64,000 nt of DNA from Winogradskyella undariae (GTDB taxonomy: Bacteria > Bacteroidota > Bacteroidia > Flavobacteriales > Flavobacteriaceae). A program made the position numbers and the translations under genes. The stretch spans positions 1-64,000 of the forward strand of contig NZ_JABTEL010000015.1 of NCBI RefSeq assembly GCF_013285155.1. Reading direction: 5' to 3'. Below the pieces are notes generated by a model, which searched no databases, was not told where the DNA came from, and saw only the letters and a list, made by a program, of their open reading frames with translations. Shown piece by piece: positions 1 to 7,517 of the stretch. How positions within the stretch are numbered: the first letter of the stretch is position 1; every line of letters starts with the position of its first letter.

Positions 1-47
1 TAGGTTGTTTTTCCAGAACCAGTATTTCCAACTATCAGATTAATCAT
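1..47 (-). CDS. P-loop NTPase, N-terminal fragment (cassette 0)
   Basis: The minus-strand reading frame starts with ATG at 47 and runs off the left edge. The 15 visible residues are MINLIVGNTGSGKTT, a Walker A motif (GNTGSGKT) directly at the N-terminus, so this is an ATP- or GTP-binding protein of unknown subfamily. The start lies 28 bases after the AAC/GTT boundary of the repeat at 75-197, the same short leader seen in the neighbouring cassettes. It is therefore read as the first gene of a further cassette of the array, cut by the window edge. Confidence 0.6.
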   Translation of the reverse strand, partial: MINLIVGNTGSGKTT

Positions 48-74
48 TTACGATGTTTTTTTTTAATGTGTGGC

Positions 75-197
75 AACGTGTTTGTATATGGTTTGTTGCG
101 TGGTTAAGCACGTAATTTAGCAAATAAAAACCGAATAGAAAATCCACGAGGATTTTCGTATGTAGGCTAGAACTAGCAATAAATTATATACGGTGTT
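75..197. repeat. attC-like site 1 of integron-like array
   Basis: This 123 bp imperfect repeat begins AAC and ends GTT. Its subterminal arms are inverted relative to each other (left TGTATATGG then GTTGCG; right GCAAT then ATATACGGTGTT). A central hairpin lies at 138-145/150-157 (GAAAATCC/GGATTTTC). It follows the stop codon of the ORF at 210-749. Its right-flanking bases GTTggcaaa are complementary to tttgccAAC at the other end of that cassette, the signature of an integron cassette boundary. Confidence 0.75.
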
Positions 198-209
198 GGC
201 AAATCGTTT

Positions 210-749
210 TTATTTTTCAAAACTTTCGATTTCTATTTCCTCTTCTAAAGAGTCGTCAAGATCTAAAGTCGGAATTATGATTTTTTCTTCTTCAGTTCTC
301 AAGTCAGGACAAGCTACAGATTCAGCTCTTTTTTTAAATTCCGTCAAAGCTTTGTCTTTCCATTGTTCTAAATTTGTTGAATCAATTTTATCAAAATTAA
401 ATTCCGCTTTATTTAGTTCGTATTTATCAAATCCCCAAGTACTCATTAAAACAACTTTTTTTGAGGATTCTTTTATCGTCACTAATGTATCGTTGTCCGT
501 GAGTATTTTTGTTCCGTTTTTTAATTGGTATGAAATTATTTTATCGTCTAAAATCTTATTTCCGAATATAATTATTTCGTTGGGTCTATTAGTTGTTAAT
601 ATTAGCATGTATTGGTCGGTGATTTTATATTCGATGTAGCTACCATCTTTATTGCACCTATTCCAAGTTCCGATTGCAACATGTTTTTCAGTTGTTTTTT
701 GGCAACCAAAAACTAAAAAAAGAAGAAATAAATATTTTAGGTATTTCAT
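210..749 (-). CDS. Cassette 1: hypothetical lipoprotein
   Basis: The 179-aa protein has a short hydrophobic N-terminal signal ending in the lipobox-like VFGC (Cys16), so it is probably exported and lipid-anchored. No family was recognised. The C-terminal 30 residues are strongly acidic (DLDDSLEEEIEIE). The gene is the single ORF of a cassette: its ATG lies 17 bases from the AAC boundary at 766-768, and its stop lies just before the attC-like site at 75-197. There is no room for a conventional promoter between attC and ATG, so expression probably depends on upstream transcription or on the repeat itself. Confidence 0.7.
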   Translation of the reverse strand: MKYLKYLFLLFLVFGCQKTTEKHVAIGTWNRCNKDGSYIEYKITDQYMLILTTNRPNEIIIFGNKILDDKIISYQLKNGTKILTDNDTLVTIKESSKKVVLMSTWGFDKYELNKAEFNFDKIDSTNLEQWKDKALTEFKKRAESVACPDLRTEEEKIIIPTLDLDDSLEEEIEIESFEK

Positions 750-765
750 TTTTCAAATGTTTGCC

Positions 766-891
766 AACGTGTTTGTGTATGGTTAGTTGCGTGGTTTAGC
801 GACTAAGTTAATAAACATTTACGAACCCGTGAATATTCCGCAGGAATATTCGCAAGTAGGCTCAATGAAGCAATTAATTATACACGGTGTT
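766..891. repeat. attC-like site 2
   Basis: This 126 bp repeat runs from AAC to GTT. It has inverted arms (GTGTATGGTTAGTTGC near the left end, CAATTAATTATACAC near the right) and a hairpin GAATATTCC/GGAATATTC at 831-839/843-851. Its left flank tttgccAAC belongs to cassette 1 and its right flank GTTctacgc to cassette 2. The 3' end of the ORF at 878-1780 extends into the repeat, as is common for integron cassette genes. Confidence 0.75.
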
Positions 892-1780
892 CTACGCAGT
901 TTTTATTCAGTTCGTTATAATATTTATTCCTATTCGCATTGTCTGGAAGTCCAGCAACTTGTCCATCTCCTAATTCCATTATTATCCAACCTCCATTTTT
1001 CTTTTTCGCAACGTCCATTGTAAAGAAATTGCTTTCTATGTTCTCTGCAATATTTTGGAAGAAATCAATATCAGGTTTTTCAGAATCATAATTTCCCTCG
1101 TCCCAATAATTGAAAATTTGAACAACTTTCTTATTTAAGAAAATAATTCTAAATTCTTTAGTTAATGGCATTTTGCTTTTAGAGTGTTCAGTTAGAAACT
1201 CTAATTCTATAAACTCTCGGAAAACAAATCCCTCGTTCAAATAATCTCCTCGTAATTCAATAAATCGATTGACTATTTCCAAAACTTTATTTTTGTCAGA
1301 TGCGTTTGGAATAAAACAAGCGTCATTCCAATTATGCTTTTCCGATTTCACATAATCTTTCACAATAATCGGCTTATCTCCAAATTCACTTGATAACTCT
1401 AAAATACTGTTTTTGGAAATGTCTTTAGTCCAATTGGATTTTGGTGTTTCTTTAATTATTTTGTCATAGGATTCTGGTAAGTAATGGCAATGTTTGTATT
1501 CTGTTGGATTGTTAATCAACTGAATATTCTTTTTTAGAAGTCCATTGTAAAACTGTTCATAAATTTTCGGTGTCATCATCCAACCTCGATAAATCCCTAA
1601 TTCAATTTTTTCGCAAGTTTTAATGAATTTCAGTGCATTATTTATATTTCCATCTTCTATTTCCTCAAAGCTGAATATTTCAGTTTCAAATCCGTTTTCT
1701 TTCGCAGAATTAAATTCAGATTCATAGTCAGGTTCGACTATTTTATTATCAATTACGCTGTCGTTAAATATGATTTTCAT
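878..1780 (-). CDS. Cassette 2: ATP-grasp domain protein (R2K clade-like)
   Basis: The 300-aa soluble protein resembles the small R2K-type ATP-grasp proteins. It shows KPIIVKDYVKSEKHNW (nucleotide-binding Lys region, about residues 137-152), FREFIELE (about 197-204) and a C-terminal MELGDGQVAGLP, which fits the metal-binding acidic segment. ATP-grasp enzymes ligate a carboxylate to an amine or thiol through an acyl phosphate; the substrate here is unknown. The last six codons (VEHRV and stop) lie inside the attC-like repeat. The start is 21 bases inside the cassette boundary at 1801. Confidence 0.7.
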   Translation of the reverse strand: MKIIFNDSVIDNKIVEPDYESEFNSAKENGFETEIFSFEEIEDGNINNALKFIKTCEKIELGIYRGWMMTPKIYEQFYNGLLKKNIQLINNPTEYKHCHYLPESYDKIIKETPKSNWTKDISKNSILELSSEFGDKPIIVKDYVKSEKHNWNDACFIPNASDKNKVLEIVNRFIELRGDYLNEGFVFREFIELEFLTEHSKSKMPLTKEFRIIFLNKKVVQIFNYWDEGNYDSEKPDIDFFQNIAENIESNFFTMDVAKKKNGGWIIMELGDGQVAGLPDNANRNKYYNELNKNCVEHRV

Positions 1781-1800
1781 TGGTCTGGCAAATTGCGTAG

Positions 1801-1927
1801 AACGGTTTTGTGTATGGTTAGTTGCGTGGTTAAGTAACTAAGTTAGCAAACTTTTACGAACCCGTGAATATTCCGCAGGAATATTCGCAAGTAGGGAAGA
1901 ACATAGCAATTAATTATACACGGTGTT
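1801..1927. repeat. attC-like site 3
   Basis: This 127 bp AAC...GTT repeat is nearly identical in its centre to site 2, with hairpin GAATATTCC/GGAATATTC at 1866-1874/1878-1886. The left flank gcgtagAAC is complementary to GTTctacgc at the other end of cassette 2. The right flank GTTagcacca opens cassette 3. Confidence 0.75.
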
Positions 1928-1941
1928 AGCACCAGTTTTTT

Positions 1942-3000
1942 TCAAATATTTCTTAACAACTCATTTATTACTTTATTATCTAAATTGTCAATAAACTCTT
2001 TTGGTGTATGATATTTAGATTTCAAATTATCTATTTCTGTTCTATTTGACCTTAAGAAATAGCTTCTATTTTTATCATTGTCAATTTTAACAAAGTATGA
2101 TAAAACAAAACTATTTATGTCAACTGAAATGCTAGAAAGCTCTTTGTAAAATTCAAAGCTATATTCTTGTAATGATTCAACAATTTCAAATATGTCTTTA
2201 TTCTTAAATTCAGCATTAATTACAAAAAAAGCTTCTTTTTTATTCTCAGGCATATAAATAGTTAAGCTTTCAAAATTCTCTATTTTCCTGCTTTCTTGTA
2301 ATTCAGTTCGTCCATTTTTTATTAAAATATCTTTCAGGATTTTATTTTCTTCTGAAACGTCTGCGTCTAAGTTGTCAATTACTTCATTTTTAGTTTTTGA
2401 TTTATATTCCTGTTCAGAAAATTCGAAAAATTGGGGAATAATTCTAATTACAACTAGGATACTAAAAGCAAAACAACTTACAGTTGTCATATATATTTGG
2501 TTCTGATTTAGCTGAAAAGGATAATTGAAATGTAATGGATAAAAGAAAACCAAATAAATAGTTCCGTAAATCAAAATATTAGGAATAAATCCCAAGTTTT
2601 TTATGTATCGAAAATATTTCAATAAAGGACTTTTATGAGGGTTGTATTTTGTTGAATGAATTGTATTTATAAAACCTTTATGAGAATAGAAGTCTAAAAA
2701 ATATTTTGCGAACGTCAATGCAAAAATAATATGTATAAAAAATAGAGTGTAAGAATTAAGGTTTAGATATAAAACGATTAATGAAAAAATGATATTATAT
2801 GCTAAACTCAAGAATATAAACTTGCTTTGTTCAACATAGTATTTTAGAAACATACTTCTACTATATTTAAAAGAAGTAAATCCACTTTGTAAAATAAATG
2901 TACTTGTTGCAATTAATAAACCTAAAATCGTTCCAGATAAATTCAATTGATTTTCGAAATACTTACTGTAATCGCTTAATTCCTTAAATATTTCAATCAT
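1942..3000 (-). CDS. Cassette 3: integral membrane protein of unknown function
   Basis: The 352-aa protein has about five predicted transmembrane segments in its first 190 residues (roughly 23-42, 61-81, 86-106, 143-158 and 172-190). A charged, probably cytoplasmic C-terminal half of about 160 residues follows. No family was recognised. It is the only ORF of its cassette: the start is 28 bases from the boundary at 3028 and the stop is 15 bases before site 3. A role in defence or membrane stress would be guesswork. Confidence 0.65.
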   Translation of the reverse strand: MIEIFKELSDYSKYFENQLNLSGTILGLLIATSTFILQSGFTSFKYSRSMFLKYYVEQSKFIFLSLAYNIIFSLIVLYLNLNSYTLFFIHIIFALTFAKYFLDFYSHKGFINTIHSTKYNPHKSPLLKYFRYIKNLGFIPNILIYGTIYLVFFYPLHFNYPFQLNQNQIYMTTVSCFAFSILVVIRIIPQFFEFSEQEYKSKTKNEVIDNLDADVSEENKILKDILIKNGRTELQESRKIENFESLTIYMPENKKEAFFVINAEFKNKDIFEIVESLQEYSFEFYKELSSISVDINSFVLSYFVKIDNDKNRSYFLRSNRTEIDNLKSKYHTPKEFIDNLDNKVINELLRNI

Positions 3001-3027
3001 TTACGGGATTTTTTTTAAATTGGTGCT

Positions 3028-3152
3028 AACGTTGATGTGTATGAGCCGTTGCGTGTCTCGGCACGAACCATTAAAGGTACAAAACTTCGCTGGAAAATTC
3101 CCAAGAATTTTCCAGATGAGCGATGACCAAGCTATGGCTTATACACGGTGTT
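3028..3152. repeat. attC-like site 4
   Basis: This 125 bp AAC...GTT repeat is the most diverged of the set but keeps the architecture. Its central hairpin is CTGGAAAATTC/GAATTTTCCAG at 3090-3100/3105-3115; base changes on one arm are matched on the other. The left flank tggtgctAAC pairs with GTTagcacca of cassette 3. The right flank GTTgccagta pairs with the far end of cassette 4. Confidence 0.72.
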
Positions 3153-3878
3153 GCCAGTAGTTTTTATTTTCCAAGCGCTATTAATTAATTGAATTTCAAA
3201 CTCGTCATTAACAACTAAATCTTCCATCATTATTTCAGTTTTTGGATGATTTTTATTTAAAATTTTTACTTTCAAATACGCATCGATGGAATCTTTTGAA
3301 TAATATTTATTTGTTATAATTCCGTCGATAGATAAATCAATGGAATCTCGAAATTTCCAATCCAAATTTGGACATCCATAATCTACGGCACTATTATTTT
3401 CGCTAACAGGTAATTTTACGTTAATTGTGTCACTTATTTTAAACCGATTATATTTTTCTAAACCTATTACCCTTTGTTTTTCCATACATTCCTTATATGG
3501 CTTTTCACTTTCGATAATTTCATTCACTTTGTCTTGGATGTAAACATTTTCGCCGTTCAAATATTGATGGTAAGAATATAATATTAGTCCAGACATATAA
3601 TCATAGTGTGTTATGCCCAAAGAATTGAAATATGCCACTATAGAATCCGATTTGGCGTGGTGGCGTAATAAATTGTTCCTCAAATTTAATCCAATTCCAA
3701 AATGCAAATTGTTTGGCGTTGTGTCGTTTTCTTTGATGTTTTTGAAACTTTCAATATTTTCAGGACTCCAAACTTCATTTAAATACTCAAAAGAATAATT
3801 CAGTTCTTTCGGAATTTCGTCTTTTCTATTACACGATAGAAAAGAAAGTATTGTTAGAATTATTATTAGTTTTCTCAA
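3132..3878 (-). CDS. Cassette 4: hypothetical lipoprotein
   Basis: The 248-aa protein has a signal peptide ending in LSFLSC (lipobox Cys16), implying export and lipidation. The mature part is hydrophilic with a cysteine at PYKEC and a C-terminal region resembling small DUF-type periplasmic proteins (MMEDLVVNDEFEIQLINSAW). No family was recognised. The ORF runs into the repeat at 3028-3152, and its start is 20 bases inside the boundary at 3898. Confidence 0.65.
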   Translation of the reverse strand: MRKLIIILTILSFLSCNRKDEIPKELNYSFEYLNEVWSPENIESFKNIKENDTTPNNLHFGIGLNLRNNLLRHHAKSDSIVAYFNSLGITHYDYMSGLILYSYHQYLNGENVYIQDKVNEIIESEKPYKECMEKQRVIGLEKYNRFKISDTINVKLPVSENNSAVDYGCPNLDWKFRDSIDLSIDGIITNKYYSKDSIDAYLKVKILNKNHPKTEIMMEDLVVNDEFEIQLINSAWKIKTTGNTVYKP

Positions 3879-3897
3879 TTTTTCTCAAATTACTGGC

Positions 3898-4022
3898 AAC
3901 GTGTTCGTGTATGGTTCAGTTGCGTTGGCTAGGACTAAGTTAGTAAACAAAAACGAACCAGAGGAAATTCCGAAGGAATTTCCAAGTAGGCGATAATCAA
4001 GCAATTGATTATACACGTTGTT
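3898..4022. repeat. attC-like site 5 (first after the integrase)
   Basis: This 125 bp AAC...GTT repeat carries hairpin GGAAATTCC/GGAATTTCC at 3963-3971/3975-3983. The left flank tactggcAAC pairs with GTTgccagta of cassette 4. The right flank GTTagccttt pairs with aaggctAAC at 4855-4863, next to the recombinase. The right-hand end GTTGTTAGC is very close to the canonical integron core site GTTRRRY. Confidence 0.75.
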
Positions 4023-4034
4023 AGCCTTTCGTTA

Positions 4035-4832
4035 TTATTCAAGAAAAGAATAATTCTCTAGCAATAACTTGTTTAATTCATAGATATTCTTTTCTGTCTT
4101 TTTATATAGACTAATATGAAAATAAGAAACACCTCTTTTGTAATTTATTAGGTTATATAGTATCAAAGAGTTTTCAGGAATATTAATTGACTTAGATACT
4201 AGTTGAATTATATTATCTGGAACCTTTTTAAAAGTATCGGCTATTCCAGCATCGAAATTTACAAACGCATCCGTATCATCACCCATAACACTCGTTAAAG
4301 CTAAACTTTTGGCCATTGCCGAATTGTCATTTTGAAGGTTGTTGCTTGCAATAATTTGTCCAGACAACCTTAATTTATTGTAATACTTTAGTAAACTATC
4401 TTTTACTTCATTTTTTTGTATGATATCTAAATTTCCTGAAGATTTTATCTCATCTAGAGCTGTATCAATAATATTAAAAGTAAACCGGTCATTTACAGCT
4501 GAAATTTCTGAAAGGCTCTCAGTGTTAACCACAAATCCATTGTGTTGATGAAATGATTTCAGAGCATTTGACAGATTTGCGTAACTTAATAACTCACCTT
4601 TTGTTGCGCGGTCTAGAATCACTAATTGAGCTTTTAAATCTCTTTGAATATTAGTAATGTAAACTTTTTCCTTTTTTCGATTTTTTCGATTTTCATTCCA
4701 ATTATTAATACTCAAAGCAATTAGAATCCCAATAACCACAAGTATAATTTCTCCTATTGCATATTTCAAATATTTTCCAGTTTTGTTTTTCTCCATTAAG
4801 TCGTATCTAATTTTTCTAAAAATTTTAATCAT
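4035..4832 (-). CDS. Cassette 5: DUF6090-type membrane-anchored protein
   Basis: The 265-aa protein starts with a basic segment (MIKIFRKIRYDLMEKNKTGK). One transmembrane helix follows (about 27-43, IGEIILVVIGILIALSI) and then NNWNENRK, the hallmark start of the DUF6090 family that is widespread in flavobacteria. The remainder is a helical soluble domain. The function of the family is unknown. It is the integrase-proximal cassette, with its start 29 bases from the attI-side boundary, and so is probably the best-expressed cassette gene. Confidence 0.75.
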   Translation of the reverse strand: MIKIFRKIRYDLMEKNKTGKYLKYAIGEIILVVIGILIALSINNWNENRKNRKKEKVYITNIQRDLKAQLVILDRATKGELLSYANLSNALKSFHQHNGFVVNTESLSEISAVNDRFTFNIIDTALDEIKSSGNLDIIQKNEVKDSLLKYYNKLRLSGQIIASNNLQNDNSAMAKSLALTSVMGDDTDAFVNFDAGIADTFKKVPDNIIQLVSKSINIPENSLILYNLINYKRGVSYFHISLYKKTEKNIYELNKLLLENYSFLE

Positions 4833-4860
4833 TGTTTATTTGTTGGTCATAATGAAGGCT

Positions 4861-4945
4861 AACAATAGTATATAGAACATATGTTCTATATACACCCAAA
4901 TATAAGATATATAAAACATATGTTATATATATCCTTTATATATTC
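4861..4945. other. attI-like site with two large palindromes
   Basis: This 85 bp AT-rich segment lies between the first cassette boundary (AAC at 4861-4863) and the recombinase stop codon. It contains a perfect 26 bp palindrome at 4868-4893 and a near-perfect 28 bp palindrome at 4906-4933. Both are centred on ACATATGT and their centres are 39 bp apart. Position and symmetry suggest recombinase or regulator binding sites at the array's primary insertion site. Some symmetry would be expected in such AT-rich DNA, but not a perfect 26 bp dyad. Confidence 0.55.
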
Positions 4946-6151
4946 TTAAATATCTAAAGGGTTCTTAATTTTCTTAAAAGTAGTCGTGGCAACATGGGTG
5001 TAAATCTCCGTTGTTTTGGTAGAGCTATGACCTAATAAAACTTGGATTTGTCTTAAATCAACGCCATCTTCTAAAAGGTGAGTTGCAAAACTATGTCTTA
5101 GCATATGTGGTGTGACAGTAATTTGTATTCCTGCCTTTATTGCGGCATTTTTTACTATTTGGCCAACGCTTTGTGCGGAATATTGTTTTCCATACGCTCC
5201 TTCAAAAATATAAGTTTCTGGTTTCCATTGTTTATAGTAGTCACGTAAATCTTTTAATAATGTATTAGAAAGTAACGTATAACGATCCTTTTTACCTTTA
5301 GCGGCTTCAATGAGTATTAGCATTCGCTTACTATCAATATCTGTAATTTTTAAATTGATTAATTCGTTTCTTCTAATCCCAGAGGAATACAAAAGACTTA
5401 CAATACATTTATGTTTTAAATTATTTGTATTTGTAATGATTTTTAAAACATCCTCTTTTGATAGAACTTTTGGCAATTTTTTTGCCTTTCTAGGCCTTTC
5501 TATTTGATAAAAACGATTTGGCATACCTAATACAGATTCGTAATAAAATTTGATACTGTTGATAGCTAAATTTATATAAGAATCAGATTTGTTTTCTTGA
5601 ATTAATTTGAGAATATAGTTCCTAACATCATTTTCATTGATCTGTATCAATTCTTTGGCTTTGTGATCGTTTATGAAGGTTTCAAAAGCAAGAATATAAG
5701 ATTTTACAGTATTATTAGCGTATTTTTTTAATTGTAACTTATCTAAGTACGAAGTAGGACAGTGTCGAAAATTATTTGATAGAGATCGTTGTCTAAACCA
5801 CGTGATATCCATGGGCTCAATAGTATCATTTATTGGTTTTTTATCAAAAAAGTAATTACAATTCACCCAAACAACACCACTAAAAATATTAAATATTTTA
5901 TTAAGGTTTTCATTTGAGTTTAAAATATAAGCCATGTTAAATTCATTGCTCCATCTTACGTTAGGCAACTCTTTAACAAGTGCCTGAATAATTTTGTCTG
6001 TATTGAATTGTAAGCCGATATATCTTTTATCTTTTATTAAAAGATGCTTTAAAGTAACGCTCCTTCCTTTTTCCATAAAGTATTGTTTAATGCAATGTAT
6101 TGGATGTAAATGATTTAATCGTATCTTATTCGAATAGGATACGTATAACAT
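4946..6151 (-). CDS. Tyrosine recombinase of the cassette array
   Basis: The 401-aa tyrosine recombinase has the catalytic set Arg260 (SSGIR), Lys285/287 (AKGKKDR), His349-x-x-Arg352 (HMLRH), His375 (LLGHSS) and Tyr384 (IYTHV). The HSFATHLLEDGVDLRQ and LLGH...TTEIYTHV segments are close to integron integrases and XerC/D. The roughly 20-35 residue insertion typical of IntI before the HxxR box appears absent, since only 58 residues separate R290 and H349. A 120-residue N-terminal extension (LKHLLIKDKRYIGLQF...) precedes the SAM-like core-binding domain at about 130-210. It is co-oriented with the cassettes, unlike most integrons. The start at 6151 could instead lie at an internal ATG. Confidence 0.8.
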   Translation of the reverse strand: MLYVSYSNKIRLNHLHPIHCIKQYFMEKGRSVTLKHLLIKDKRYIGLQFNTDKIIQALVKELPNVRWSNEFNMAYILNSNENLNKIFNIFSGVVWVNCNYFFDKKPINDTIEPMDITWFRQRSLSNNFRHCPTSYLDKLQLKKYANNTVKSYILAFETFINDHKAKELIQINENDVRNYILKLIQENKSDSYINLAINSIKFYYESVLGMPNRFYQIERPRKAKKLPKVLSKEDVLKIITNTNNLKHKCIVSLLYSSGIRRNELINLKITDIDSKRMLILIEAAKGKKDRYTLLSNTLLKDLRDYYKQWKPETYIFEGAYGKQYSAQSVGQIVKNAAIKAGIQITVTPHMLRHSFATHLLEDGVDLRQIQVLLGHSSTKTTEIYTHVATTTFKKIKNPLDI

Positions 6152-6169
6152 ACACTTAATATAAGGAAC

Positions 6170-6553
6170 ATGAGATTTTATAAAACTTGTATATATTGTA
6201 AGAACGAGTTAAAGGGAAGAACCGATAAGAAATTTTGCGACCCACAGTGTAAAAGTGCTTATCAATATCAACAAGCAAAAGAAAAACCGGAACGTTTTTA
6301 TAATATAGTCGACAATCAGCTAAAACTTAACAGAAAAATATTGAAGGAATATAATAAAGGCGGTAAAGTTATAGTTCGGTCAAGCATGCTTACTCAAGAA
6401 GGATTTGATCCAAATTTTTTCACACATTATTGGAAAAACATAAAAGGTGATGTTTATCTTTTTGTGTATGAATATGGATTTTTAAAAAGAGCAGAGCATG
6501 GTGTCCATAAATATGTACTAATAAAATGGCAGGATTATATGGTTCAGAAATAG
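6170..6553 (+). CDS. Small zinc-ribbon protein, divergent from recombinase
   Basis: The 127-aa protein carries an N-terminal CxxC...CxxxC zinc ribbon (Cys7, Cys10, Cys23, Cys27; KKFCDPQCK) like DUF2116-type proteins. A helical, basic middle and a short beta-rich C-terminus follow. Its ATG is only 18 bases from the recombinase start on the other strand, so the two promoters must overlap. A nucleic-acid-binding or regulatory role linked to the recombinase is inferred from this arrangement only. Confidence 0.65.
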   Translation: MRFYKTCIYCKNELKGRTDKKFCDPQCKSAYQYQQAKEKPERFYNIVDNQLKLNRKILKEYNKGGKVIVRSSMLTQEGFDPNFFTHYWKNIKGDVYLFVYEYGFLKRAEHGVHKYVLIKWQDYMVQK

Positions 6554-7340
6554 AAAGCCCTTATTGAATATTATGACTTTATTTAAAATGTTAGAACAGT
6601 ACAATCAAGTTCTATAGAATATAATTATAGTAGTAGACTCATTTTTGTGGAATGATTCTTATTACGCTAGTTATAGAGGATCTTTAATAATGGCAACAGA
6701 TAGGGGATATGTTTTAGAGTATTTAGGTTTAATCCTGATGCTACAGTAAAATTTTGAATGATTAAAAGTCATAATTAATCTTACTTAGAATAAACGATTT
6801 TTTGCATCTTTATTTTGATAATTTACATTAAACGCGCAGGTATAAAAATTCATCGTATTCCATTCAGCACATTTCTCTACATGCCGCGAAAAGCTTCATT
6901 CCGATAAAAGAGCTTCATTAAAAAAGGTCTTGAACCTAATCCCCACTTTTGACGCTTCATTCCGTTAACCCTTTCCGCTCTGCTGGAAAGGAACACTCTA
7001 TTCTCACGTAAAAAGCGTGAATCAAGTTCGCTAAATAGAATAAAAATATATTTACATTTTGTTCCACTTCCTATGATTTTATATTTCACAAAGACTTTAG
7101 AATCACTTCCTTAATCCAACACCGTCATCCCTTTTTTTGACAGCAAAATAACAACATTCAGCTTTGAACGACAGCATAACCAGGCTCACTTCTAATAGCT
7201 TCGCTAGCTATCTTCAAGAGAAAATATATTTCCTTTCTCGATAATGCTAAGCGCAGGCTACCCTCGCACTTTTTATATGTCTAAACAAAGCTGAATATCG
7301 AAAGCACTAAGCAACAAAAGAAGGTAACAGCGTCGGCTCT
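6554..7340. other. Gene-poor junction between cassette array and ICE
   Basis: No convincing gene lies here. A short open stretch at about 6628-6750 on the plus strand may be a decayed coding fragment. A perfect 11 bp inverted repeat (ATTCAGCTTTG at 7156-7166, complement at 7286-7296) encloses a less AT-rich segment. That segment has a smaller hairpin at 7195-7211 (ATAGCT/AGCTAT). It could be a structured RNA or a transfer or attachment region at the left end of the ICE, but nothing identifies it. Confidence 0.35.
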
Positions 7341-7475
7341 ATGGGAAGTAAATCTAAAATGAATCTTATGAAATCTTACAAAATAAATAAAAAGGAAGCG
7401 GAACAAAAGTTAAAAAACAAAAAAAAGGAAAACGCTCTGGATATAATAAGTAAATCAATAACAAAGCCTTTCTGA
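7341..7475 (+). CDS. Possible 44-aa lysine-rich peptide
   Basis: This short ORF begins ATGGGAAGT and ends TGA at 7473-7475. It encodes MGSKSKMNLMKSYKINKKEA followed by more Lys-rich sequence and ends SITKPF. It lies 42 bases upstream of ssb in the same direction. Composition is extremely basic, which in AT-rich DNA can arise by chance, so coding is uncertain. Confidence 0.3.
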   Translation: MGSKSKMNLMKSYKINKKEAEQKLKNKKKENALDIISKSITKPF

Positions 7476-7517
7476 ATCGTTCAGATAGGTCAATATTAAT
7501 CTTTAAATTTTTTAATT

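Noticed and set aside
787..1023. Plus-strand ORF across the cassette 1/2 boundary
   Set aside because: It reads through the attC-like repeat and antisense to the ATP-grasp gene; no family features.
75..4022. CRISPR array or ordinary dispersed repeats
   Set aside because: Repeats are 123-127 bp with 0.7-1.2 kb gene-bearing intervals and cassette-specific complementary ends; this fits cassette boundaries, not CRISPR.
4946..6151. Recombinase as the integrase of the ICE
   Set aside because: It faces away from the ICE, is followed by cassette boundaries, and is separated from ssb by a gene-free junction. Its position and neighbours fit the cassette array better; the ICE integrase is probably outside the window.
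6877..7089. 70-aa minus-strand ORF in the junction region
   Set aside because: No coding-like composition, no conserved motif and no partner gene; treated as chance.
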